Source: Gammaproteobacteria bacterium
GTDB taxonomy: Bacteria > Pseudomonadota > Gammaproteobacteria > Xanthomonadales > Marinicellaceae
Assembly (NCBI GenBank): GCA_030426065.1
Contig: JAUHZH010000053.1
Location: 1-9,367, forward strand
Reading direction: 5' to 3'
Length of the DNA: 9,367 nucleotides
Made by a program: the position numbers and the translations under genes. The notes under the pieces are model-generated. The model did no database searches and had not been told where the DNA came from. It saw only the letters and a list, made by a program, of their open reading frames with translations. Below, piece by piece: positions 1 to 5,735 of the stretch (its first letter is position 1; every line of letters starts with the position of its first letter).

Positions 1-1660
1 ATGCCTGTTGAATGCGTTGCAGTGCTTTTTGATCATCGCCGTATTCGAGGTGGTGCCAACCCAATTGCAGGTAAGCCTCCCACAATTTAATCGGCTTGTG
101 CAGCATGCCCATTTCATTCAATCCTTCTGCAATTTGGATGCTTTCGAGAAGGATTTTTTCGGTGACTTCTTGCTGCCCTTCTGAACTCATCACCTGGCTC
201 AGACTGACGTTGATTTCACTCAATAAATTTTTGCGGTTGATGTCATTGTCAGGCAGGTTTTCCAGTGGCACCAGTTCTGCCTTGGCTTGTTCGTAAGCTG
301 ATTTGCCTTGGGCCGACAATTCCAAGTCATCGAACACATGGCCTGCGTTCAAATAGGCCCGGGCGGCATGCAAATGATCCAATGGTGCCTTGGTGGCGGG
401 GTCTTGCTGTGCTAAATGGTTTATGCTCTGTTCGGCCACGGTTTGGAGCACATCAACACGGCCGATTTTTGCCAACTGCTGGTGCAGTTCACCCAGCATG
501 AAATTCATCAGTTCTTCACTCTGTTGCTTTTCTTTTTGGGTGATGGATTGAAGCTGTTTGATGTCATGGGTGTACTTGATGGCAAAAAATCCGCCCAGAA
601 GCACCAAACCTGAAAGCACCAATGAAAGCCATTGGTGTCGTTTCACGGTCTTTTTGAAAGCCGTCCACAATCCCTGTTCAAAACTCAATGGCAAGCCAAG
701 CAAGGCATGATTTAGGTCAGCGCGCAAGACTTGTATGTCATGATAGCGTGAATGTGGTTGCGATTCTGTGGCGCGGTTGATGATGGCAATCAAATTTTGA
801 TTGAGTGGGTGTCGGGCCATCAGGTTTTGCCTTTGATCTGGTGTCAGTGTGCCGATGTTAAGCACTTTACCTCGGGTTAATAATTGGGCCAGCAAAATGC
901 CAACAGCATAGATGTCTGCTGATGGGCTGAGGTCGCCTTGCTGAACTTCTGGCGCACTGTACCCCAAAGTACCAAAGGCCGCTTCCTTTGCTTGTTCAGG
1001 GTTTTGGGCGATACCAAAATCAATCAACTTGGGATGCCACATGTCATTGATAGATTGAACCAATATGTTACTGGGTTTGACGTCTAAATGGCAGACTCCG
1101 TGCCGGTGAACAAAAGACAAGGCATCACAAACATCCATCACCAAGGTGACCAATTGCTCTTCACTGAGTTGTTTCAAAAGCGTTGGGTCATCGATGTGGA
1201 CACCCTCGATGTACTCGAGCACCAGCCAAGGCTGCCCGTGTTTCGTGATGCCAGCATCTAAAATGGGCACCACTCCTGGGTGAGACAAATCAGCCAGTAC
1301 CTGCATCTCTTGGCGAAACTGTTGTTTCAGTTGATCCAGTTGGTAAGCTTCTGACATGAACTTGATGACAACGGTTTGTTGATAGACGCCATCTGAGCGT
1401 TCAGCCAAAAAGACTTCACTTTGCCCACCGTAGTCCAGTGGTTTGATGATGTTGTACTTGTTGGAGAGCTTTGGGATGGCTTGATCACCCAATCCGAAGG
1501 ATCGGTTAACCAAACCACTGGCCATGTCTTCAAGCGATGATAAGTTGGGTTGGGTGTTTATGCCGTGCTCGGCCAAAACGGCATCGATTTCAGCGGCTTC
1601 GTCATCATCGAATGACTGATTGATTTTCGACCACAATTGATGGATGTCTTGATCGCTCAT
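1..1660 (-). CDS. Membrane-anchored Ser/Thr protein kinase with TPR-like C-terminal region (partial, 3' end outside window)
   Basis: The gene starts at ATG 1660 and runs off the left edge, leaving 553 codons. Residues 1-66 are an acidic helical extension. The kinase domain follows: glycine loop near 76-86 (YGGQSEVFLA), ATP-binding Lys100 in VVIKF, catalytic loop HLDVKPSN at 191-198 (Asp193), DFG at 214-216, and GTLGYSAPE at 230-238. The Arg of the usual HRD is Leu, so this is a non-RD kinase, but the catalytic Lys, Asp, Asn and DFG are all present and it should be active. One membrane helix lies at about 344-362. The region after it, facing the periplasm if topology is normal, starts with a segment (EELMNFMLGELHQQL) I recall from TPR-bearing proteobacterial kinases and continues with helical, TPR-like sequence. 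The start overlaps the sigma-factor stop as ATGA, so translation is probably coupled; no Shine-Dalgarno is visible. Likely job: sense an envelope signal and phosphorylate a partner, with the sigma factor the obvious candidate. Confidence 0.9.
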   Translation of the reverse strand, partial: MSDQDIHQLWSKINQSFDDDEAAEIDAVLAEHGINTQPNLSSLEDMASGLVNRSFGLGDQAIPKLSNKYNIIKPLDYGGQSEVFLAERSDGVYQQTVVIKFMSEAYQLDQLKQQFRQEMQVLADLSHPGVVPILDAGITKHGQPWLVLEYIEGVHIDDPTLLKQLSEEQLVTLVMDVCDALSFVHRHGVCHLDVKPSNILVQSINDMWHPKLIDFGIAQNPEQAKEAAFGTLGYSAPEVQQGDLSPSADIYAVGILLAQLLTRGKVLNIGTLTPDQRQNLMARHPLNQNLIAIINRATESQPHSRYHDIQVLRADLNHALLGLPLSFEQGLWTAFKKTVKRHQWLSLVLSGLVLLGGFFAIKYTHDIKQLQSITQKEKQQSEELMNFMLGELHQQLAKIGRVDVLQTVAEQSINHLAQQDPATKAPLDHLHAARAYLNAGHVFDDLELSAQGKSAYEQAKAELVPLENLPDNDINRKNLLSEINVSLSQVMSSEGQQEVTEKILLESIQIAEGLNEMGMLHKPIKLWEAYLQLGWHHLEYGDDQKALQRIQQA

Positions 1661-2202
1661 TGCATGGCGGCGGCCAGCATGGCCTTGGCTTTTTTCCAGT
1701 CCCTGAAAACGGTGCGTTCACTGACATTCATGACATCGGCAATGGCATCAAAATCCATGTCACCAAAAAATTTATAGGTGAATATTTGTTCCAGTCTGGC
1801 ATCAAATTGTTTCAACCTTTCCAATTGCCGTTCTAAATCCATCAAAGTGTCTGATTCTTTCAAAAGTGGTTGTTCAACTTGCGCATCGTGATCAACATAT
1901 GTGATCAGTCTGTTTTTCTTGGCTTCATTCAATAAAATGTGTCGCATGGCCAAAGAACAATAAGCAAAAAAATGGTTGCGGTCACTGAAACTGTTGGCTT
2001 TGCCCTGGCTTTTTAACCAAGCCTCATTGACCAATGCTGTGGTGTTGAGGCCAGTGCCCCGGACTTTGAACCGTTGCGAACGAGCGATTTTTTTCAAGTG
2101 CTCATACGCAAAAGCCATGTCCTGTTGTTGACCATCGGTCAAATCCGTGGCCTTTTGATTCAAAGCTTGGGTCAGTTGTTGGTAATCCATGTCTTTTTTC
2201 AC
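1657..2202 (-). CDS. ECF-type RNA polymerase sigma factor (TIGR02999-like, kinase-associated)
   Basis: This 181-residue protein has the two-domain plan of ECF sigma factors. Region 2 spans about 27-98 (FAYEHLKKIARSQRF, TTALVNEAWLK, HFFAYCSLAMRHILLNEAKK). Region 4 spans about 126-178, with a helix-turn-helix at 151-172 (DAIADVMNVSERTVFRDW). The ALVNEAWL segment and spacing resemble the TIGR02999 family as I remember it. It should direct core RNA polymerase to a small promoter set. There is no anti-sigma gene next door; the partner is the kinase, overlapping by four bases. At region 2.2, where typical ECF factors have a DAED-like acidic patch, this one has N53-T54-T55-A56 (see findings). The start is uncertain: the longest frame begins with GTG at 2202, but ATG at 2190 would give a protein four residues shorter, and neither has a clear Shine-Dalgarno. 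Confidence 0.9.
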   Translation of the reverse strand: MKKDMDYQQLTQALNQKATDLTDGQQQDMAFAYEHLKKIARSQRFKVRGTGLNTTALVNEAWLKSQGKANSFSDRNHFFAYCSLAMRHILLNEAKKNRLITYVDHDAQVEQPLLKESDTLMDLERQLERLKQFDARLEQIFTYKFFGDMDFDAIADVMNVSERTVFRDWKKAKAMLAAAMQ

Positions 2203-2224
2203 ATTTGCATGTTTGTGGCATCAT

Positions 2225-2253
2225 TTTATATGACCAGCCTTTGCCATTGCCTA
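2225..2253 (-). promoter_or_regulatory. Candidate promoter for the sigma factor-kinase operon
   Basis: On the minus strand a TATAAA -10 box (2230-2225) lies 17 bases from a TAGGCA -35 box (2253-2248; 4 of 6 matches to TTGACA). Transcription would start near 2218, leaving a short leader before GTG 2202. This is a consensus match by eye in a 140-base divergent intergenic region (2203-2342). I see no GGAAC-type ECF -35 element there, so autoregulation is not obvious. Confidence 0.3.
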
Positions 2254-2331
2254 CTTTTGCGGTCATTTCGTGAAAATAATCTCACTTTTATGTCAGTGTT
2301 CAGCTCACTCAGTTGTTAGATGGGTTTTTAA

Positions 2332-2340
2332 AGAGGTGAG
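2332..2340 (+). promoter_or_regulatory. Strong Shine-Dalgarno of the beta-helix protein gene
   Basis: AGAGGTGAG sits two bases before ATG 2343 and contains a seven-base match (GAGGTGA) to the anti-Shine-Dalgarno sequence. It is the best ribosome-binding site in the window and fixes the start. The neighbouring genes have weak or no such sites, which suggests this exported protein can be made in quantity. I could not identify a convincing -10/-35 pair upstream on this strand. Confidence 0.75.
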
Positions 2341-2342
2341 TT

Positions 2343-3797
2343 ATGAAATCATTATTATTAACACTGCTGTTGTTTTCAGGGGTCAGTCAGTCTGCCGTTA
2401 TTTTTGTCAACAGTGACGATGACAACCGCAACAACACAGATGGCCTGTGTAATTTAAATGAGGCCATTGTTGCTGCAAGTTTTGATTTTGCTGTTGATGG
2501 TTGTGCAGCAGGTGACCCTGACAATGGTGACTGGGTTGTCATTCAGGTGCCTGGACCCATTCAGTTAACGGGAGAGATAGATGTGTTGGCCGGCATGCGC
2601 ATTTCCAACCCAATAGGAGGTAATCCGGTTCAAATCATTGCTGCTCCAAACAGGCGTATATTTGACGTTCACCCAGTTCAATCTGATGAAGATGTGGTGG
2701 AATTTTCAGGTTTGCATTTGGTGGGAGGGAACCCCAGTTCTGGCAACGGTGGCGCCATCAATATCTATCGGTCGCAAAGCAGTGCCAGTTTCAATTACGC
2801 CACCATTCTGATTGAGGACATGATTTTTGAAAACAACCAAGCAGCTCGAGGGGGTGCCGTTTCATTGTTTCAAACTTATGCAAGCCAACTCACCATTCGT
2901 GACAATGTATTCATGAGCAACAGTGCCACAGATACGGGTGGCGCTTTGAGTATCGACAGGGGTTCGGCTGAAGGGTTAATCCTGCGTAACAACCACTTTG
3001 AAAACAACCAAGCCACCAATCTTTCAGGTGCCACATTGATTGCTCACAGCAGCACTGAGGATGCCACGATTGATGACAACCGTTTTTATCGCAACATCAG
3101 TGATGGCAGTGCCGGAGGCATGTACCTTTCTGCCATCAACAACAATCAAAAATTCATCATGAACCGCAATGCCTTCATTGGTAACACGGCAGCTGATGAC
3201 GGCGGTGCTATGTACGTGGGCTTGAACGCCCAAGCGTGGGTCTACAACAGCGTGATGGCCATGAACATGGCCAACCGAGGGGGCGCCATCAGCACAGTGG
3301 CGGGTCCACAACCCAACAACGTGTGGCTCTACATGTACCATTCGACTTTGGCTTTCAATCATGCCAATTTTGGTGCCAGCTATTATGCCCATGGCGGTTC
3401 TTTGGGCAGCATAGGCGCCAGCATATTGGCTTATCCTCAGGGTGATGACAATTGTGGTGGCTCCACCGCTGTGATCAATACACACCGCAACAGCATTGAT
3501 GACAGCTCATGTCCATACAATGCGTCTTCAGATCGACGGGAAGATCCATTGTTGGCTGGATTGTCTTTTGATGAAGGCGGATGGCCAGCACTCACCCCAA
3601 CCATGGATTCATCTGCGATCGACAGCGTTCCCAGTGCATCCTGTTTGTTTTATGGTCCCACGGCGTTGAATGATGACCAACAAAACAACCCAAGGCCAGT
3701 CGATGGTGATGGTGATGGCACCTCAGATTGTGACATCGGCGCCATTGAAGTACCTATTGATCATGATTTGTTGTGGTCTGATGGTTTTGGTGGTTGA
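2343..3797 (+). CDS. Secreted right-handed beta-helix protein, CSLREA-like N-terminus and choice-of-anchor Q-like C-terminus
   Basis: A 484-residue exported protein. Residues 1-18 are a signal peptide (MKS, a run of Leu, then SQSA), with cleavage likely after Ala18. VNSDDDNRNNTDG followed by CNLNEAIVAA at 36-45 resembles the CSLREA motif of surface proteins. Residues about 115-375 carry imperfect repeats of the type 'I..N.F..N.A..GGA' (FENNQAARGGAVSL, FMSNSATDTGGALSI, FIGNTAADDGGAMYV, NMANRGGAIST), typical of parallel beta-helices of the Pmp/pectate-lyase-like fold. Residues about 419-469 (LTPTMDSSAIDSV, then NNPRPVDGDGDG and CDIGAIE) match the end I recall for choice-of-anchor Q proteins. 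The last residues, LLWSDGFGG, resemble a short C-terminal tail seen on many exported Lysobacterales proteins. Six cysteines remain in the mature part. No catalytic residues are recognisable, so adhesion, glycan binding or lyase activity is open. It is divergent from the sigma factor and may be its target. Confidence 0.88.
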   Translation: MKSLLLTLLLFSGVSQSAVIFVNSDDDNRNNTDGLCNLNEAIVAASFDFAVDGCAAGDPDNGDWVVIQVPGPIQLTGEIDVLAGMRISNPIGGNPVQIIAAPNRRIFDVHPVQSDEDVVEFSGLHLVGGNPSSGNGGAINIYRSQSSASFNYATILIEDMIFENNQAARGGAVSLFQTYASQLTIRDNVFMSNSATDTGGALSIDRGSAEGLILRNNHFENNQATNLSGATLIAHSSTEDATIDDNRFYRNISDGSAGGMYLSAINNNQKFIMNRNAFIGNTAADDGGAMYVGLNAQAWVYNSVMAMNMANRGGAISTVAGPQPNNVWLYMYHSTLAFNHANFGASYYAHGGSLGSIGASILAYPQGDDNCGGSTAVINTHRNSIDDSSCPYNASSDRREDPLLAGLSFDEGGWPALTPTMDSSAIDSVPSASCLFYGPTALNDDQQNNPRPVDGDGDGTSDCDIGAIEVPIDHDLLWSDGFGG

Positions 3798-3802
3798 AGA
3801 AA

Positions 3803-3836
3803 GAACCCGATTCATTTGAATCGGGTTTGCTTTTTC
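3803..3836 (+). terminator. Rho-independent terminator of the beta-helix protein gene
   Basis: A perfect ten-base-pair stem (AACCCGATTC, loop ATTT, GAATCGGGTT; 3804-3827), extendable by a G-U pair at its base, is followed by TGCTTTTTC. It begins five bases after the stop codon at 3797, the normal place and form of an intrinsic terminator. Confidence 0.92.
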
Positions 3837-3837
3837 T

Positions 3838-3894
3838 AGTGTAGTGTCCTGTACTTGGCTGGGCTATCAGCTGACTGTGAAACTGCACTACACT
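3838..3894 (+). repeat. Repeat copy 1: 57-base element with 9-base inverted ends, sharing its left part with copy 2
   Basis: The segment opens with AGTGTAGTG (3838-3846) and closes with its exact reverse complement CACTACACT (3886-3894). Its first 37 bases match 4759-4795 in the same orientation at 30 of 37 positions, and 20 of the first 21 agree. It lies between the terminator and the HIT gene. The terminal inverted repeat and the second copy nearby suggest a mobile-element end or MITE-like remnant. The inverted match is only 9 bases and no convincing target-site duplication is visible, so this is tentative. Confidence 0.55.
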
Positions 3895-3920
3895 GGCTTG
3901 TCATTTGATACAATGAGGTC

Positions 3921-4340
3921 ATGAAACAAGCGCCTTTTGAAATCGATGAGCGGTTGTTGGCAGACAACCATGTGGTTTATGCAGCCGATGACCTGGTGGT
4001 GTTATTGAATCGCTGTGCTGCCTTGCCCTGGTTGGTGATCGTTCCCAACGGGCTGGGTGTCAACGAATGGTTTGAGTTACCGCAACTTTCTCAACGACGC
4101 AGTTTTGAATTGGCCATGATCTTAGGCCAATGGCTGAAAGCAGACCTGGGTTGTGACAAGATCAACACCGCTGCCATTGGCAATGTGGTGTCGCAGTTGC
4201 ACATCCATGTGGTGGGCAGAAAACACGATGATTCATTATGGCCTGATTTGGTGTGGGGTGCATCGATGCCTGATGCCCCGTACTCGGAATCCACATTGGC
4301 CGCGATTCGAGAGCAACTCTCAACTTTGTGTCAGCCATGA
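3921..4340 (+). CDS. HIT-family (histidine triad-like) nucleotide-binding protein, QxHxH variant
   Basis: A 139-residue cytosolic protein with the HIT fold. PWLVIVP at 36-42 corresponds to the strand before the core helix. The signature is at 88-98, NVVSQLHIHVV. The classic triad is H-x-H-x-H; here the first position is Gln92, while the nucleophile-equivalent His94 and the last His96 are kept. This variant is one I recall from other proteobacterial HIT proteins. A Trp-rich tail (LWPDLVWG, 106-113) follows. The family are nucleotidyl hydrolases or transferases acting on phosphoramidates, dinucleoside polyphosphates or similar; the substrate cannot be named. ATG 3921 is preceded by TGAGGT at a suitable distance. 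Its stop overlaps the ATG of the channel gene by four bases, so the two are very probably co-translated. A TACAAT box with an upstream TG (3906-3914) could be an extended -10, but would put the start of transcription almost on the ATG. Confidence 0.88.
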   Translation: MKQAPFEIDERLLADNHVVYAADDLVVLLNRCAALPWLVIVPNGLGVNEWFELPQLSQRRSFELAMILGQWLKADLGCDKINTAAIGNVVSQLHIHVVGRKHDDSLWPDLVWGASMPDAPYSESTLAAIREQLSTLCQP

Positions 4341-4765
4341 TGCTGCTGGCCACCTTCGTCAATGTGGTCGTGGTGGCTTTGGCGGTTTTGATACATTATG
4401 AATGCTTGGTGTTGTTATCCAAGTACATGCCAAAACACTTGTCTAAACCCCGTTTCCGCTTGGTCATTGGTGTCCTGGGTGCTTTGCTGGCTCATTCTCT
4501 GGAAGTGTGGTTGTTCGCCCTGGCTTATTACCTGATGTTGCAGTCGGGTGGTTGGGGCAGTTTCGATGGCAATTTTGATGGCAGCATTTGGGACTGCGTT
4601 TACTTTTCTTATACCTCGTACACCACTTTGGGCTATGGCGACATTGCTCCTCATGGCTTGGTGCGTTATTTGGCTGGTATTGAATCGTTGACGGGATTGG
4701 TGTTGATCACTTGGACGGCGTCGTTTTTGTATTCACAAATGCAGCGGCATTGGTACAAAGTGTAG
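4337..4765 (+). CDS. Small potassium channel (Ion_trans_2 type, TLGYGD filter)
   Basis: A 142-residue inner-membrane protein. Hydrophobic segments lie at about 2-28 and 43-72, then a pore helix and filter SYTTLGYGDI at about 91-100, then a last helix at about 107-135 (YLAGIESLTGLVLITWTASFLY). The filter T-x-G-Y-G-D is the classic potassium selectivity signature, and such subunits normally form tetramers. There is no RCK/TrkA-N regulatory domain, so gating by a cytosolic ligand is not evident. I chose ATG 4337 rather than GTG 4328 because it overlaps the HIT stop codon as ATGA; the longer form would add only three residues. The stop codon TAG lies inside repeat copy 2 (from 4759), so the last residues (KV) come from repeat sequence, and the original C-terminus may have been changed if the repeat is an insertion. 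Confidence 0.9.
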   Translation: MMLLATFVNVVVVALAVLIHYECLVLLSKYMPKHLSKPRFRLVIGVLGALLAHSLEVWLFALAYYLMLQSGGWGSFDGNFDGSIWDCVYFSYTSYTTLGYGDIAPHGLVRYLAGIESLTGLVLITWTASFLYSQMQRHWYKV

Positions 4766-4795
4766 TGTCCTGAACTTGGATAGGTTTTCAGAAGA
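4759..4795 (+). repeat. Repeat copy 2 (partner of the element at 3838)
   Basis: This direct copy of the left part of the element at 3838 begins AGTGTAGTGTCCTGAACTTG; the first 21 bases differ at one position, and similarity then fades (30 of 37 overall). It starts inside the last codons of the channel gene and lies 921 bases from copy 1, so the two copies bracket the HIT-channel pair. No CACTACACT partner is present downstream before the next gene. Confidence 0.6.
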
Positions 4796-4828
4796 TATGA
4801 ATTGCGCCAAGACCAGGCGCAGTTCGTA
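4796..4828 (+). other. Hairpin in the convergent intergenic region
   Basis: A 13-base-pair stem (4796-4808 with 4816-4828) with a seven-base loop AAGACCA and a GC-rich upper half (TTGCGCC / GGCGCAG). Two pairs are G-U in the plus-strand RNA and would be A-C mismatches in the minus-strand RNA, so the fold favours the channel-gene transcript. There is no T-run after it, so it is not a typical intrinsic terminator. It may protect the 3' end, act with Rho, or be part of the mobile-element remnant that begins at 4759. The rest of the 102-base gap shows nothing more. Confidence 0.45.
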
Positions 4829-4867
4829 GGCAAAGGTTCACCCCTTATCAAGAGCTCAATAGATTGA

Positions 4868-5668
4868 TCAATCGGCCAAGTGCCGCAAGGCCAGCAAAGC
4901 CAGTTTCAGTTTTTGGTAATCGTGGCCCAGCAGGCTTTGAAAAGGGACTTTGGTGACCCACTGTAACCTTTTGGCCGTCGTCACCAGCAGGTCCACTACC
5001 TCCTCATCGTGACCTTCTATGAATTGTGCGATTTGGGCTTCAAAAAATTCGGGATCCTTGAGGAAAAATCGAGCCACTGAATCGACAAACAACAGCAGAT
5101 CGCGGGCTTGTGCCTCAGCCAAAGTCATCACAGCCAAGGGGTCATCCTCAAAGTCAATGAAGCCCATATCCAATTCATCAGGCCGAACTTGAACCATGTT
5201 TCTGACAAAGGCTTGACTCAGATATTGTTCTTTTTTATGGACGGCTTTGATGGCGCGTAAACAAGCGGTTAATAAGGCTTGTTTGTGGGCATGGTCTACA
5301 TCCGGGTTTTTGAACTGTGCCACCACGGATGCACCTTGGTCAGCAATCAACAACCAGCCGCTGTCATGCGCCACCACTTTGGGCACAAAAACCCCTGCTT
5401 TTCTGAGCGTGAGCAATCGCTCTCTTTCGGTATCCAAAGCCACTTGACCGCCCAATTGAGGAACGGCTTTGAGCAGCGGTAATCGTGTGATGCGGGTGAA
5501 AAAATTCAAGGCGCGGTAGCGCCAAACCCCTCGCGCTGGGGCTTGTTTCTTAAGCCAGAAAGTTTGACCGTTGCTGCCGGTCATGGCGGCGATGCGCTCT
5601 TTGGATGCCATGGCTTCAGCCCACAGGCTGTCTTCAATGCCCAATTGGCGTGCGATTGACATTTCCAT
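4868..5668 (-). CDS. Divergent protein-kinase-fold protein, lipopolysaccharide-kinase (KdkA/RfaP/InaA)-like
   Basis: A 266-residue protein without signal peptide or membrane helix. The layout resembles the small kinases that phosphorylate LPS core sugars and related BUD32-like proteins: FWLKKQ at 37-42 (possible ATP-binding Lys40/41), an ERERL helix at 81-85, AGVFVPKVV at 91-99, a hinge WLLIADQG at 105-112, a catalytic-loop-like LSQAFVRNMV at 150-159, and GFIDFEDDP at 169-177, where IDFE stands for the DFG Asp (Asp172). The expected catalytic Asp of HGDxxxxN is not there (Gln152), although Asn157 is kept. I believe relatives share this oddity, so a pseudokinase or an altered mechanism are both possible. 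Two in-frame starts (5668 and 5662) exist, neither with a clear Shine-Dalgarno. It is divergent from an FkbM methyltransferase 67 bases away, which would fit a surface-glycan role. Substrate unknown. Confidence 0.6.
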   Translation of the reverse strand: MEMSIARQLGIEDSLWAEAMASKERIAAMTGSNGQTFWLKKQAPARGVWRYRALNFFTRITRLPLLKAVPQLGGQVALDTERERLLTLRKAGVFVPKVVAHDSGWLLIADQGASVVAQFKNPDVDHAHKQALLTACLRAIKAVHKKEQYLSQAFVRNMVQVRPDELDMGFIDFEDDPLAVMTLAEAQARDLLLFVDSVARFFLKDPEFFEAQIAQFIEGHDEEVVDLLVTTAKRLQWVTKVPFQSLLGHDYQKLKLALLALRHLAD

Positions 5669-5735
5669 GTCGCTATTTTAGTGTAACAAACTTAAAATAT
5701 GTTTTTTATCTGAGCAGCTGATCGACGCAACCCCC
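5669..5735. promoter_or_regulatory. Divergent promoter region between the kinase-like and FkbM genes
   Basis: This 67-base region has an AT-rich core (5675-5709) and separates two divergent starts, so both promoters should lie here or overlap the coding ends. On the minus strand TACACT and TAAAAT are possible -10 boxes, but no good -35 pairs with them. Neither gene has a Shine-Dalgarno; the FkbM ATG at 5736 is preceded by a run of C. Confidence 0.35.

Noticed and set aside
1327..1533. Minus-strand 68-codon frame within the kinase region
   Set aside because: It is in a different frame from the kinase, whose reading continues without a stop from 1660 to the left edge with all key kinase motifs in order.
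3024..3485. Minus-strand open frame of 153 codons inside the beta-helix gene
   Set aside because: It is fully antisense to a gene with clear signal peptide and repeats; its His/Val/Ile-rich composition is that of a reverse-frame artefact.
2343..3797. Autotransporter reading of the beta-helix protein
   Set aside because: There is no C-terminal beta-barrel domain; after the helix the protein ends with a short anchor-type region and tail.
3909..3914. TACAAT as a -10 box for the HIT gene
   Set aside because: It fits an extended -10, but transcription would start at about the ATG while a good Shine-Dalgarno lies in between, and no -35 is visible. It is mentioned under the gene, not called as a promoter.
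4666..4851. Minus-strand 61-codon frame over the repeat copy 2 region, which could be a transposase remnant
   Set aside because: It overlaps the channel gene end and has no recognisable transposase motif (no DDE residues or helix-turn-helix). The mobile-element idea rests only on the DNA repeats.
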